DNA of 53,214 bases, from NCBI GenBank assembly GCA_002311285.1, contig DBZU01000072.1:41535-94748 (forward strand), in the 5' to 3' direction. This DNA comes from Dehalococcoidia bacterium UBA1152 (GTDB lineage Bacteria; Chloroflexota; Dehalococcoidia; Lucifugimonadales; UBA2962). The notes under the pieces were generated by a model, which searched no databases, was not told where the DNA came from, and worked only from the letters and a program-made list of their open reading frames with translations. Positions 27,263-35,808 of this stretch are shown piece after piece. The stretch's first letter is position 1, and the number at the start of each line of letters is the position of its first letter. A program made the translations under genes and the position numbers.

Positions 27263-27945
27263 ATTGCAACGAACTTTCTACTCGGGAAATAAATCTTGCC
27301 ATCAAGGAAGGCTTAACTAACGACGGAGAAGTAATTGTCCAAAACACCAATTCACGACACAATCTAGGTGTAGGATTAGATCAACCTGGGCGTGTCGTTT
27401 TTGAAGGAAGTGTAGGTTACTACTGCGGCGGTATGTTAAAGCAATGTAATATCGAAATCCATGGTAACGCCGGTTGGTCGGTAGCCTCAGATATGCAATC
27501 AGGAACAGTCGTAGTGCACGGAAACTCAAGTGCTGCTGCAGGAGCTGCCATGAGAGGTGGATCTTTAATTGTCCATGGTAACTCAGGTCCACGCACTGGA
27601 ATATCTCAAAAAGGTGGAACTATTGTAATTGGTAAAAACGTTGATTATATGTCCGGCTTTGTTATGCAACGCGGCATAATGGTAGTCTGTGGCAACACAG
27701 GCCAAGCATTTGCAGACTCAGTCTATGAAGGCAATTTGTATGTACTTGGAACCGCAAATGATCTTGGTAATGACGCCATTATTACTGAGATTAATCAAGT
27801 AGATCAACAAAAAATCGATGAATTACTTTCGAAATTTAAAATCAAAAATATTCCTGACGATGCAATATTCAAAAAAATCGTTTCCGGTAAAAAACTTTAT
27901 AATTTTGACAAAAAGGATTTTAAATTATGGAGAGTTGCTCTATGA
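27250..27945 (+). CDS. glxC: Glutamate-synthase GXGXG-domain subunit, GlxC/MgsB type
   Basis: 231 residues. A right-handed beta-helix with repeated G-x-x-G-G turns (CGGMLKQCNIEIHGNAGW, GGSLIVHGNSG, GGTIVIGKN and so on), the same fold as the C-terminal GltB domain and FwdC. In GltS it is structural and links the amidotransferase and FMN domains. Overlaps both neighbours (13 bases with glxB, 4 with glxD), so the three are translated as a unit. Confidence 0.88.
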   Translation: MAPVDCNELSTREINLAIKEGLTNDGEVIVQNTNSRHNLGVGLDQPGRVVFEGSVGYYCGGMLKQCNIEIHGNAGWSVASDMQSGTVVVHGNSSAAAGAAMRGGSLIVHGNSGPRTGISQKGGTIVIGKNVDYMSGFVMQRGIMVVCGNTGQAFADSVYEGNLYVLGTANDLGNDAIITEINQVDQQKIDELLSKFKIKNIPDDAIFKKIVSGKKLYNFDKKDFKLWRVAL

Positions 27946-29264
27946 GTGACCCTGGATCTGAAGAAACAAGACCTTTAATTCGAGAAAGTTTTTTCTACGC
28001 ACCGGAAGTTATTGAGGACATACAAGCAAAAGCTGAACTAGGACGATATCGTGTTCGTGGTTTTGGTACTCTTCGTAAACTCCCGTCTTTCGATGACTTA
28101 ACATTTGTAACAGCTGGAATGAGTAGAGTTCCGCTTGAAGGGTACAGGGAAAGTTGTAGTACCAAAACGGTCATAGGATCTCGAAATGCAACAGAACCTT
28201 TAAAGCTTGATACGCCGATTTATATCACTGGAATGAGTTATGGGGCTCTTTCGAAAACAGCTAAAGTTGCATTAGGTAAAGCTGCTACAGAAACTGGAAC
28301 CATGACTGTGACAGGAGACGGGGGCATGCTTCTTGAAGAACGAGAAGCATCTCGTTTGTTGATGTATCAAGTATTGCCAAGCCGATACGGTTTTAATCCT
28401 GATCACTTGAAGTCAGCAAACGCATTAGAAATAGTAATCGGGCAAGGAGCCAAACCGGGAACCGGCGGACTGTTAATGGGTTTAAAAGTTTCGGAAACCA
28501 TAGCTGACCAGCGTGAATTACCTGCAGGGATTGACCAAAGAAGTCCAGTTAGGCACCCAGACTGGATGGGCTCAGATGACTTGATGATAAAAATCGAAGA
28601 GCTTCGTGAAGTAACAGATGGTAAAGTACCGATATTTATAAAATTAGGTGCTGGTCGAGTAACAGATGATGTTAAATTAGCAGCAAAAGTCGGGGCAGAT
28701 GCAATTGTTATTGATGGTATGGAAGCAGGTACAGGAGCCTCTCCCGAACTGCAATTAGATCACACAGGTATACCTACTATGCCTGCAACCGTAGAAGCTG
28801 TTCGCGCGTTGCAAGACCTTGGTTTAGAAGAAGAGGTAGACATAATTGTGTCAGGTGGTATAACTAGTGGGGCAGATGTGGCAAAAGCTTTAGCTTTGGG
28901 CGCGAAAGGAGTTGCAATAGGAACTGCTGCGCTAATCGCTTTGAATTGTAATAAGTCTATATATATAAATGATTACGAACGACTTGGAACCAGGCCGGGT
29001 GCTTGTCACCACTGCCACACTGGATTGTGCCCGGTAGGCATTACCACGCAAGACCCAGAATTGGAATCTCGACTTAATCTAGAAGAAGCTGCTGAACGAG
29101 TAACGAATTATCTTAACGCCTTAACCTTGGAAGTTCAGCTGATATCCAGGGCTTGCGGCAAACGAGATATTCATAATTTAGAACCGGAAGATTTAAGAGC
29201 TTTAACTTTGGATGCCTCAGCAATGACAGGAATTCCATTAGTAGGTAGCAACAAGGTTTATTAA
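27942..29264 (+). CDS. glxD: FMN-binding glutamate-synthase-like subunit, GlxD/MgsC type
   Basis: 440 residues from ATG 27942, which overlaps the glxC stop as ATGA with GGAGAG upstream; a more upstream ATG at 27927 is less likely. FMN-barrel motifs GMSYGALSKTAKVALGKAA, GGYL-equivalent GAKPGTGGLL, VSGGITSGADVAKALALGA, and cysteines 355, 358 and 363 (ACHHCHTGLCPVG) for the 3Fe-4S cluster. It would reduce the imine formed from 2-oxoglutarate. The gltD-type NADPH subunit is absent, as in Glx/Mgs systems, so the electron donor is probably ferredoxin or another protein. Confidence 0.88.
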   Translation: MSDPGSEETRPLIRESFFYAPEVIEDIQAKAELGRYRVRGFGTLRKLPSFDDLTFVTAGMSRVPLEGYRESCSTKTVIGSRNATEPLKLDTPIYITGMSYGALSKTAKVALGKAATETGTMTVTGDGGMLLEEREASRLLMYQVLPSRYGFNPDHLKSANALEIVIGQGAKPGTGGLLMGLKVSETIADQRELPAGIDQRSPVRHPDWMGSDDLMIKIEELREVTDGKVPIFIKLGAGRVTDDVKLAAKVGADAIVIDGMEAGTGASPELQLDHTGIPTMPATVEAVRALQDLGLEEEVDIIVSGGITSGADVAKALALGAKGVAIGTAALIALNCNKSIYINDYERLGTRPGACHHCHTGLCPVGITTQDPELESRLNLEEAAERVTNYLNALTLEVQLISRACGKRDIHNLEPEDLRALTLDASAMTGIPLVGSNKVY

Positions 29265-29336
29265 TTGAAATTAAATTCATATCAGATAGTGACTAACGTT
29301 CAGAATTGTTTATATAAGTTAAGAGGTTTATCTTAA

Positions 29337-30212
29337 ATGGATAAAATATTTGAAATAGATATGGCTGGAGAAAAAATTCGAGCATATTTGCTTACAGCTG
29401 AAGCCCCAAAAACTTGCCAGGCATTTGAAACGGCCATGCCCATCAAGACATTTGCTGTAAATGCAAAGTTTGCTGGTGATGAAACAATAGGCATGTTGTC
29501 TTTCTATGTTCCTCCTGGAGAAAATGAGGTCCCTTCGGTTGAACCGGGCGATATCGGATATTATCCAAGAAGTCAAACACTGTGCTTATTTTACGGTGAC
29601 ATAATGCCGTTTGGATATATAAATTTATTTGCGAAGGTAATACCCGAAGATTTAGATAAAGCAGTAATAGCCGGGGGGAAAATTTTGAAGGCCGGTTCGA
29701 TGCCATTAACGATCAACATGTCTAAAAGTCAAGAGACGCAAAAGGTTATGAGCCCCAAACATAATAACCCCACCATAATTAAAGTTATGCGTGCTATAGA
29801 AGAAATTTGGGAAAACGAGCCTGATGATGTGTCTAGTATGAGAACTCATAAACGTCCACCTATGGGGAATTTTCCTTGGCTGATTTATTCAAACTTCGAT
29901 CTGTTCTGGGGCACAGAAAATTTACATGTTGCCAGTGACTTGGCAAAGGATTTGGAATTAAACGCAGCTAAAAAAGTGTCCCTTAGTTATCTAAAACGAA
30001 CAAAAGAAAGGCTTGGTAAGTGGGGTTATTCTAATGCTACTTCTTTGATAGAAGAGGTGTCAGACAACATAAAAATTTTAGAATCAAGTGACGAATTGAT
30101 AACTTTACTTGATTCTATGAACGTGTACTTAAATCGATTAGGCAGTTGGGTAGACGCAATGATACCTTGGAATAATATGGATAACAGCTTAAAACTACTT
30201 ACATTAAAATAA
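29337..30212 (+). CDS. DUF3830 (cyclophilin-like) protein with extra helical C-terminal domain
   Basis: 291 residues. Residues 1-125 fit DUF3830: RAYLLTAEAPKTCQAFETAMP, FYVPPG, PGDIGYYPRSQTLCLFYGD and NLFAKV, a cyclophilin-like beta-barrel of unknown function. Typical DUF3830 proteins stop near 130-150 residues; here a further 150 follow, opening at about residue 130 with NMSKSQETQKV, then a Trp-rich stretch and a mostly helical end. The extension is not recognised. It starts 72 bases after glxD on the same strand and so may be the last gene of that transcript. DUF3830 genes often sit in amide and amino-acid catabolic clusters, consistent with but not proving a pathway role. Confidence 0.75.
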   Translation: MDKIFEIDMAGEKIRAYLLTAEAPKTCQAFETAMPIKTFAVNAKFAGDETIGMLSFYVPPGENEVPSVEPGDIGYYPRSQTLCLFYGDIMPFGYINLFAKVIPEDLDKAVIAGGKILKAGSMPLTINMSKSQETQKVMSPKHNNPTIIKVMRAIEEIWENEPDDVSSMRTHKRPPMGNFPWLIYSNFDLFWGTENLHVASDLAKDLELNAAKKVSLSYLKRTKERLGKWGYSNATSLIEEVSDNIKILESSDELITLLDSMNVYLNRLGSWVDAMIPWNNMDNSLKLLTLK

Positions 30213-30227
30213 TAGCTACCCGCTATT
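30211..30227. terminator. Weak hairpin between convergent DUF3830 and bioY genes
   Basis: AATAGC and GCTATT pair around a 5-base loop directly at the junction of the two stop codons (30212 and 30216), with a T-rich run on the plus side. Stem is AT-rich, so it is a weak candidate for a shared terminator. Confidence 0.3.
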
Positions 30228-30860
30228 TCTTTTATCTACAGCTCTCCACCCTAACCCTACGACTGTGGCTGCTAGCATCGCTTTAACCAGATCGCCAGGG
30301 ATATATGGATACATCCCTGATGAAAATAACTCGCCTTCTGCGGGCCAACCATAATCTCCAAATTGCAGCCATAATAAACCAGGGACATATACCACTAGCA
30401 TACCGAAAACCATTGTCCACAATGAACGTCTATTCCATCCTCTTTGAGAGAGATAACCTACAAGCCATGTCGATACTATAAAACCAATAAGATATCCGCC
30501 TGTAACTCCAGCGCTTGTGTACGCCCAACCTCCACTTCCGTCTTTAAATACAGGCACGCCTGACATTCCTAAAAAATAATATATTAGGATTGATACCAGG
30601 CCCCAGCGCCATCCCAACACTCCACCAGCAATAAGCACGCCAAATCCTTGTAATGTGATTGGAACCGGATTATCTGGCAAATAGAAACTCGCTCTAGCTA
30701 ATCCTGTTATAAGACCAACAAGAGCTAAAGATACAACGAGTTTATGAACCCAAGTAACTGTCGGGACTAAAGCTTCTAATAACGATGGGCCTGGCTTTGA
30801 AAGCCATACCCATGGCTTAGAAGCGATTACCCTACTTCCTGGTTTAGTTACCATTTGCAT
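30216..30860 (-). CDS. bioY: Biotin transporter S-component BioY
   Basis: 214 residues, about six membrane helices. Diagnostic BioY segments are NPVPITLQGFGVLIAGGVLGWR, the GGYLIGFIVSTWLVG helix and the C-terminal PGDLVKAMLAATVVGLG. BioY is the substrate-binding unit of ECF-type biotin import, and solo BioY can work without BioMN. ATG 30860 has GGAGAC eight bases upstream. A 25-base gap links it to the small protein upstream. Confidence 0.9.
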   Translation of the reverse strand: MQMVTKPGSRVIASKPWVWLSKPGPSLLEALVPTVTWVHKLVVSLALVGLITGLARASFYLPDNPVPITLQGFGVLIAGGVLGWRWGLVSILIYYFLGMSGVPVFKDGSGGWAYTSAGVTGGYLIGFIVSTWLVGYLSQRGWNRRSLWTMVFGMLVVYVPGLLWLQFGDYGWPAEGELFSSGMYPYIPGDLVKAMLAATVVGLGWRAVDKRNSG

Positions 30861-30885
30861 ATTAATTGTCTCCTGAATAAGCTCT

Positions 30886-31131
30886 TTATATTGCTTGGTT
30901 GTTTTGAATCATACAATTCGCACAACTACAAGATAAACTGTCTTGATGGTCACGAGCAGTAAATAATGAATCGCTATTTAAACTAACTTCTTTTTCACTT
31001 CCGCCAAACAAAGACTTAAAAATATTTTGACCCATTGCTGTTATTGCTATAGCGCCCAGAAAATAAACCGGCATTTGCTTTAGAAATTTTCTCTTTGTTA
31101 GGTTAAGTTTGTTTTTATAAGAGTTATTCAT
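30886..31131 (-). CDS. Small Tat/membrane-anchored protein with C-S-C-x-x-C motif
   Basis: 81 residues from ATG 31131 (GGAGACA upstream; the preceding in-frame TTG is less likely). The N-terminus has KRKFLKQ followed by a hydrophobic stretch of about 15 residues, resembling a weak Tat signal or a membrane anchor; the C-terminal half is soluble and ends near SCSCANCMIQ, a cysteine triplet suited to binding metal or forming disulphides. Family not recognised. Lies between thiD and bioY on the same strand with bioY 25 bases away, so cotranscription with bioY is likely. Confidence 0.55.
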   Translation of the reverse strand: MNNSYKNKLNLTKRKFLKQMPVYFLGAIAITAMGQNIFKSLFGGSEKEVSLNSDSLFTARDHQDSLSCSCANCMIQNNQAI

Positions 31132-31236
31132 CAATGTCTCCAGATTTATTGCATTATCAATAAACTATAATCTCGATTTTACTTTTTAACTAAAACCGAA
31201 ATTATAATAGCAGAGTTTATCTTATTCAACGTAAAT

Positions 31237-32052
31237 TTAATTCTGATTTGTATAGTCAATCAAATTATGAAAGTGATTAACCGGTCCTTTACCAGTACCA
31301 ACAGGGTAAGCTTTACGTATTGACAATTGGACATATCGCTTTGCCATACCTACTGCCTCCAACAAACCAACCTGTTTTGCCAGTGCCACCGCTAAGGCCG
31401 ACGCAAATGTACAGCCGGTGCCGTGAGTATTACATGAGTCTATTCTAGAACCAGTGAAGGCTTTATATTCTATGCCATCATAAACTAAATCAGTTGCCGG
31501 TCCTGATTCGAAGCCTCCGGTAATCACTACAGCTTTCGCCCCTAATTCCATAATCGATTTAGCAGATTTCCTGAGTTGCTCCATTGTCTCTATAGAACTG
31601 CCAATCAAAACCTCTGCCTCAGATACGTTAGGAGTAACAACATCCGCAATTGGCAGTAGTTTACCTTTCAAACAATCAATTGCATCTTCTTCAATTAAAC
31701 GGAAACCAGTTGTAGATATCATCACAGGATCAACAACTAATATCGGTACATCATTCTTACCTAAAGTATCTACAACTACATCAATTATTTCACTACTGGA
31801 TAACATGCCTGTCTTTACGGCATCAGTGCCAATATCAGTAAATATTGCTTCTATTTGGCTTGCCACATTAGAAGTCGGGATATTGTGTACGTCGGTAACC
31901 CCGTGCGTATTCTGAGAAGTAATACTAGTGATCACAGAGGTGCCATATGCCCCCAATGAAGCAAAGGTCTTTAAGTCAGCCTGTATTCCAGCACCACCAC
32001 CAGAATCTGAACCAGCTATAGTCAATATCTTTTTTACATTCATCGATTTCAT
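31237..32052 (-). CDS. thiD: Hydroxymethylpyrimidine/phosphomethylpyrimidine kinase
   Basis: 271 residues. Motifs KKILTIAGSDSGGGAGIQADLKTF, the MKTGML-type VKTGMLSS, VVDPVM and NTHGTGCTFASALA (anion hole with catalytic Asp region replaced by GTGC) are standard for ThiD, which phosphorylates HMP and HMP-P in thiamin synthesis or salvage. The ATG at 32043 (MNVKK) is an alternative, tighter start. No TPP riboswitch was recognised upstream. Divergent from rsmG. Confidence 0.93.
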   Translation of the reverse strand: MKSMNVKKILTIAGSDSGGGAGIQADLKTFASLGAYGTSVITSITSQNTHGVTDVHNIPTSNVASQIEAIFTDIGTDAVKTGMLSSSEIIDVVVDTLGKNDVPILVVDPVMISTTGFRLIEEDAIDCLKGKLLPIADVVTPNVSEAEVLIGSSIETMEQLRKSAKSIMELGAKAVVITGGFESGPATDLVYDGIEYKAFTGSRIDSCNTHGTGCTFASALAVALAKQVGLLEAVGMAKRYVQLSIRKAYPVGTGKGPVNHFHNLIDYTNQN

Positions 32053-32186
32053 TTTTAGTTACGTAATCACTAAATTCAATAATAATTCAACATTTGTAAC
32101 ACAGTTATATGATTTGGAATTATATTTAAATAAATTACACTAAGTACCAAATTTTATTGATATTTAAAGAAATTGCTGGAATTAAT

Positions 32187-32906
32187 ATGAATATTTTAAC
32201 TAAATATACCCAAATTATGGGTATAAAACTGGATAGCAAGCAAATAGAACAACTTCATACCTACAAAAATTTACTGATTGAATGGAATCAAAAAGTCAAC
32301 CTAACAGCAATAACCGATCCAAAAGAAATAATTGTTAAACACTTTTTAGACTCAATGGCTATTCACGCTGTATCACCCGTATTAAACAAACAGGGTTTTA
32401 AAGTTATTGACGTAGGTAGCGGCGCAGGATTCCCTGGATTGGTTTTACAAATTGCTTTCCCTAAATGTAACATCACATTATTAGAGTCGACTCAGAAGAA
32501 AGTTAAATTTCTCCAATTCGTCAAAACAAAACTCGAATTGACAAACTTGACTGTAATTGGGGCTAGAGCCGAGCTTGCTGCTCACAATGTACTGTTTCGA
32601 GAAGTTTTTGATTTAGTGGTTGCTAGAGGAGTTGCAAGATTATCCACATTGTCAGAACTTACTCTACCGTTTTGTAAAATTAATGGATTATGCGTACTTC
32701 ACAAAGGTCCGAATCCTGATAAAGAACTGACGCAAGCATCAAAAGCTATTAACCACATGGGAGGAAATAAAGCAGAACTTTTGTCGTTAAATCAAAGTCT
32801 TTCGTTACCATCCAACAACACCGTTTTTGTAAAGTTAATTAAAATAAGTAAGACACCAGCGAGATTTCCACGCGCAGATGGTATGCCCAAAAAAAGTCCT
32901 CTTTAA
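32187..32906 (+). CDS. rsmG: 16S rRNA (guanine527-N7)-methyltransferase RsmG (GidB)
   Basis: 239 residues from ATG 32187; the frame extends to TTG 32157 (249 residues), but the shorter form fits the family opening. Motifs: VIDVGSGAGFPGLVLQIAFP (SAM binding), LLESTQKKVKFL, and RGVARLSTLSELTLP. Normal length for RsmG. In many bacteria gidB sits beside mnmG/parAB, but here it is followed by a flippase-like gene. Confidence 0.93.
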   Translation: MNILTKYTQIMGIKLDSKQIEQLHTYKNLLIEWNQKVNLTAITDPKEIIVKHFLDSMAIHAVSPVLNKQGFKVIDVGSGAGFPGLVLQIAFPKCNITLLESTQKKVKFLQFVKTKLELTNLTVIGARAELAAHNVLFREVFDLVVARGVARLSTLSELTLPFCKINGLCVLHKGPNPDKELTQASKAINHMGGNKAELLSLNQSLSLPSNNTVFVKLIKISKTPARFPRADGMPKKSPL

Positions 32907-32920
32907 TATGAACAACTAAT

Positions 32921-34018
32921 ATGCGATTTCATTGGTCCTATTTTCTCGACAACTACAAAATTTTATTTGACGACACTTATACGCGCGAAGATGTAATTAC
33001 CAAGTTACGAGCAAGAGTGTTTTCTTTACCAACGATCATCTTTATTGGTATAACCACTGCTTTAATATTTTCTATATCCATTGGCATTGATCTAGATTGG
33101 TCACAGATGTTTTCGAATATTCGTGAGATGAATCCATTTCAATATCTGATCGGAATATGTGTTTACTATGGAAGCTTTCTTGTAAGAGGATTGCGTTGGA
33201 AGATATTAGCAAGTACTGCATCAAAAACGATAACCGATACTGGCGAAAAGACAAAATTACCCTCTACACTAGAATTTTCAAAATTCATATTGATTGGATG
33301 GTTTATTAATGCTATCGCTTGGCTAAGGCTGGGAGATGCATATCGTGCATGGAGTTTTTCGCGACAATCCAAAAAAAAGTTTTCATGGAGTTTAGGAACT
33401 CTTTTAACTGAAAGAGTGTTAGATATGTCTACAATACTAGGCATATTAATTGTAGCAATTCTGGCTATAACAAGTTTAGGCAATGATGTATCTAATTATT
33501 TAATATTTGCCGCAGCCATAATGACAGGCTTGTTAATTATGTTCCTCATATTTATGCACCTGTTTGGGCTTAAACTCGCTAAGCTTTTACCAAAAACATT
33601 ATTTTCTATCTACAGCATGTTTCATAAAGGAACATTAGACAGTTTAGCGATTAAACAAATGCCTCTGTTGATTGTGCTAAGCATAATAGGGTGGTTGCTA
33701 GAGGCAGGTCGTCTTTATTTCATAATAAAAGCATTAAATCTAGAATTATCGATACCGATGATATTAATTGTTTCATTGGGTCACGCGATATTGAGTACTG
33801 TTCCCACACCTGGTGGTATTGGTGCTGTAGAGGCTGGTGTAACTGGATTGCTAGCTTTGTCACTACCAAAAAACGATGCTGCTTCGATAGCAATATTAGA
33901 TCGATCAGTAACCCTGTTAAGTGTAATAGTTTTTGGAGGATTAGCTTTTTTTATATTTGAAATATTTCAAATCAAATTGCCTTCAAAACGCAAACCGCCT
34001 TATAGGGGTAAATATTGA
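32921..34018 (+). CDS. Flippase-like / lysylphosphatidylglycerol-synthase TM-domain protein (YbhN, UPF0104 type)
   Basis: 365 residues with about eight membrane helices. Markers of the family are YYGSFLVRGLRWKIL, ALWR-like AWLRLGDAYRAWSFSR, and GHAILSTVPTPGGIGAVEAGVTG. These proteins share the fold of MprF's flippase half but lack the aminoacyl-transferase domain; roles in lipid or polyprenyl transport are proposed. Starts 15 bases after rsmG, so probably cotranscribed. Confidence 0.8.
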   Translation: MRFHWSYFLDNYKILFDDTYTREDVITKLRARVFSLPTIIFIGITTALIFSISIGIDLDWSQMFSNIREMNPFQYLIGICVYYGSFLVRGLRWKILASTASKTITDTGEKTKLPSTLEFSKFILIGWFINAIAWLRLGDAYRAWSFSRQSKKKFSWSLGTLLTERVLDMSTILGILIVAILAITSLGNDVSNYLIFAAAIMTGLLIMFLIFMHLFGLKLAKLLPKTLFSIYSMFHKGTLDSLAIKQMPLLIVLSIIGWLLEAGRLYFIIKALNLELSIPMILIVSLGHAILSTVPTPGGIGAVEAGVTGLLALSLPKNDAASIAILDRSVTLLSVIVFGGLAFFIFEIFQIKLPSKRKPPYRGKY

Positions 34019-34097
34019 CAAGTTATAATTACTTGAATTTAGAATTTAAAAAAAATTACATTTTGCTTAACCAAGTTCATTTACGGAGAATTCCAAT

Positions 34098-35774
34098 ATG
34101 GCCACGTTAAATCTCAGAAAACATAGTTCAATTCAAGTCGATGGGCCAGATAGGGCTGCAGCTAGAGCTATGTTGAGAGCGTCTGGATTACAAGACGAGG
34201 ATTTTACAAAGCCATTTGTTGCAATCGCTAATCTAGCGAGTGATGTCACGCCATGTAATATGCATTTGGATCGAATAGCAAAGGCTGCTAAAGAAGGCGT
34301 TAGATCAGCCAACCTGGTACCTTTTGGGTTTGGAACAATTACTATAAGCGATGGAATATCGATGGGTACTGAAGGCATGAAAGCTTCGCTAGTAAGTAGA
34401 GAAGTTATAGCTGATTCTATAGAGACGGTGGTTTTTGGAGAGAGCATGGACGGTCTATTAGTAGTAGCAGCATGCGATAAAAATATGCCAGGAGCGCTGA
34501 TGTCAATGGCCCGTCTAAACGTGCCATCAATATTCGTTTATGGCGGCGCTATACTAGCGGGCAACTACAATGGTAAAGATATTAATGTACAAGACATGTT
34601 TGAAGCTATAGGCACCTATTCTCAAGGTAACTTGAGTCTAGATGAATTAATAGCTATGGAGAGGGTGGCATGTCCAGGAGAAGGGGCTTGCTCAGGTATG
34701 TTCACCGCTAACACTATGGCATCAGCCATAGAGGCGTTGGGTATGTGTCTTCCCGGTACGGCTTCAATTCCAGCAGTAGATTCGAGAAATCTAGAGTTCG
34801 CCAAAAAAGCAGGTGATTTTTTATATAAATTATTAGAGAACGACATAAAACCTCGCGACATTATGACTAAAAAATCATTTGAAAATGCTATTACAGTCGT
34901 GCTTTCTATGGGAGGCTCCACTAACGCAGTTTTACACTTACTAGCCATTGCAAATGAAGCTAACGTAGATTTAGAGATAGATGATTTTGACCGATTGAGT
35001 AGAAAAACTCCATATCTTACGGACCTACGTCCGGGTGGTAAGTATGTAATGCCAGACATGGACAAATCCGGTGGAGTGCCTGCACTTATGAATGAATTAC
35101 TAAAGGGAGGCTTGTTGCACGGAGAAGCTCTAACTATCACAGGGAAAACCATAGCTGAAAACTTGGAAGAATTTAAAACAACTCCTGACAGTAAAGTGAT
35201 TTATCCAATAAGCGCTCCTCGAAGTCCAACTGGTGGCTTGGTTATTTTAAAAGGCAACTTAGCTCCTGAAGGTGCTGTATTAAAGGTTTCAGGAACAAAA
35301 AATCGTACACACCAAGGACCAGCCAGGGTGTTTGATTCAGAACGAGCTGCCTTTAAAGCTGTTACGAAAGGCCAAATTAAAGATGGAGATGTAGTGGTGG
35401 TTAGGTACGAAGGACCTAAGGGTGGGCCTGGCATGCAAGAGATGCTTGCTCTTACCGGCGCTATTATTGGATCTGGACTAGGCGATTCAACTATACTGTT
35501 AACTGATGGCCGTTTTTCTGGAGCAACCCGAGGCCCAATGATAGGCCATATTGCCCCAGAAGCCATGGTTGGTGGTCCAATTGCATTAGTGGAAAATGGA
35601 GACATAATCAACTTAGATGTTGATTCAAGAGATCTTTCTGTTCATCTATCAAAAGAAGAAATGTCAAAACGCAGAGGAAACTGGAAAGCGCCTAAACCAA
35701 ATTATACCCACGGTGTTTTGGGAAAGTATGCTAAATTGGTTTCATCTGCTTCTAAAGGCGCAGTGACTGGGTAA
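34098..35774 (+). CDS. ilvD: Dihydroxy-acid dehydratase
   Basis: 558 residues, full length. Cysteines for the iron-sulfur cluster are seen in TPCNMHL, CDKNMPG and CPGEGACSGMFTANTM; TDGRFSGATRGPMIGHIAPEA is the C-terminal signature. Catalyses the last common dehydration in isoleucine and valine synthesis. ATG has GGAGAA nine bases upstream. No other ilv gene is adjacent (the TPP enzyme at 43865 is far and in another operon). Confidence 0.96.
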   Translation: MATLNLRKHSSIQVDGPDRAAARAMLRASGLQDEDFTKPFVAIANLASDVTPCNMHLDRIAKAAKEGVRSANLVPFGFGTITISDGISMGTEGMKASLVSREVIADSIETVVFGESMDGLLVVAACDKNMPGALMSMARLNVPSIFVYGGAILAGNYNGKDINVQDMFEAIGTYSQGNLSLDELIAMERVACPGEGACSGMFTANTMASAIEALGMCLPGTASIPAVDSRNLEFAKKAGDFLYKLLENDIKPRDIMTKKSFENAITVVLSMGGSTNAVLHLLAIANEANVDLEIDDFDRLSRKTPYLTDLRPGGKYVMPDMDKSGGVPALMNELLKGGLLHGEALTITGKTIAENLEEFKTTPDSKVIYPISAPRSPTGGLVILKGNLAPEGAVLKVSGTKNRTHQGPARVFDSERAAFKAVTKGQIKDGDVVVVRYEGPKGGPGMQEMLALTGAIIGSGLGDSTILLTDGRFSGATRGPMIGHIAPEAMVGGPIALVENGDIINLDVDSRDLSVHLSKEEMSKRRGNWKAPKPNYTHGVLGKYAKLVSSASKGAVTG

Positions 35775-35808
35775 ACCGGCTTTAAGTTTTATTTTTTTGA
35801 TTCAAAGA

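Noticed and set aside
32053..32186. TPP riboswitch upstream of thiD
   Set aside because: The short divergent gap to rsmG has no thi-box sequence (CUGAGA or similar) in the thiD orientation.
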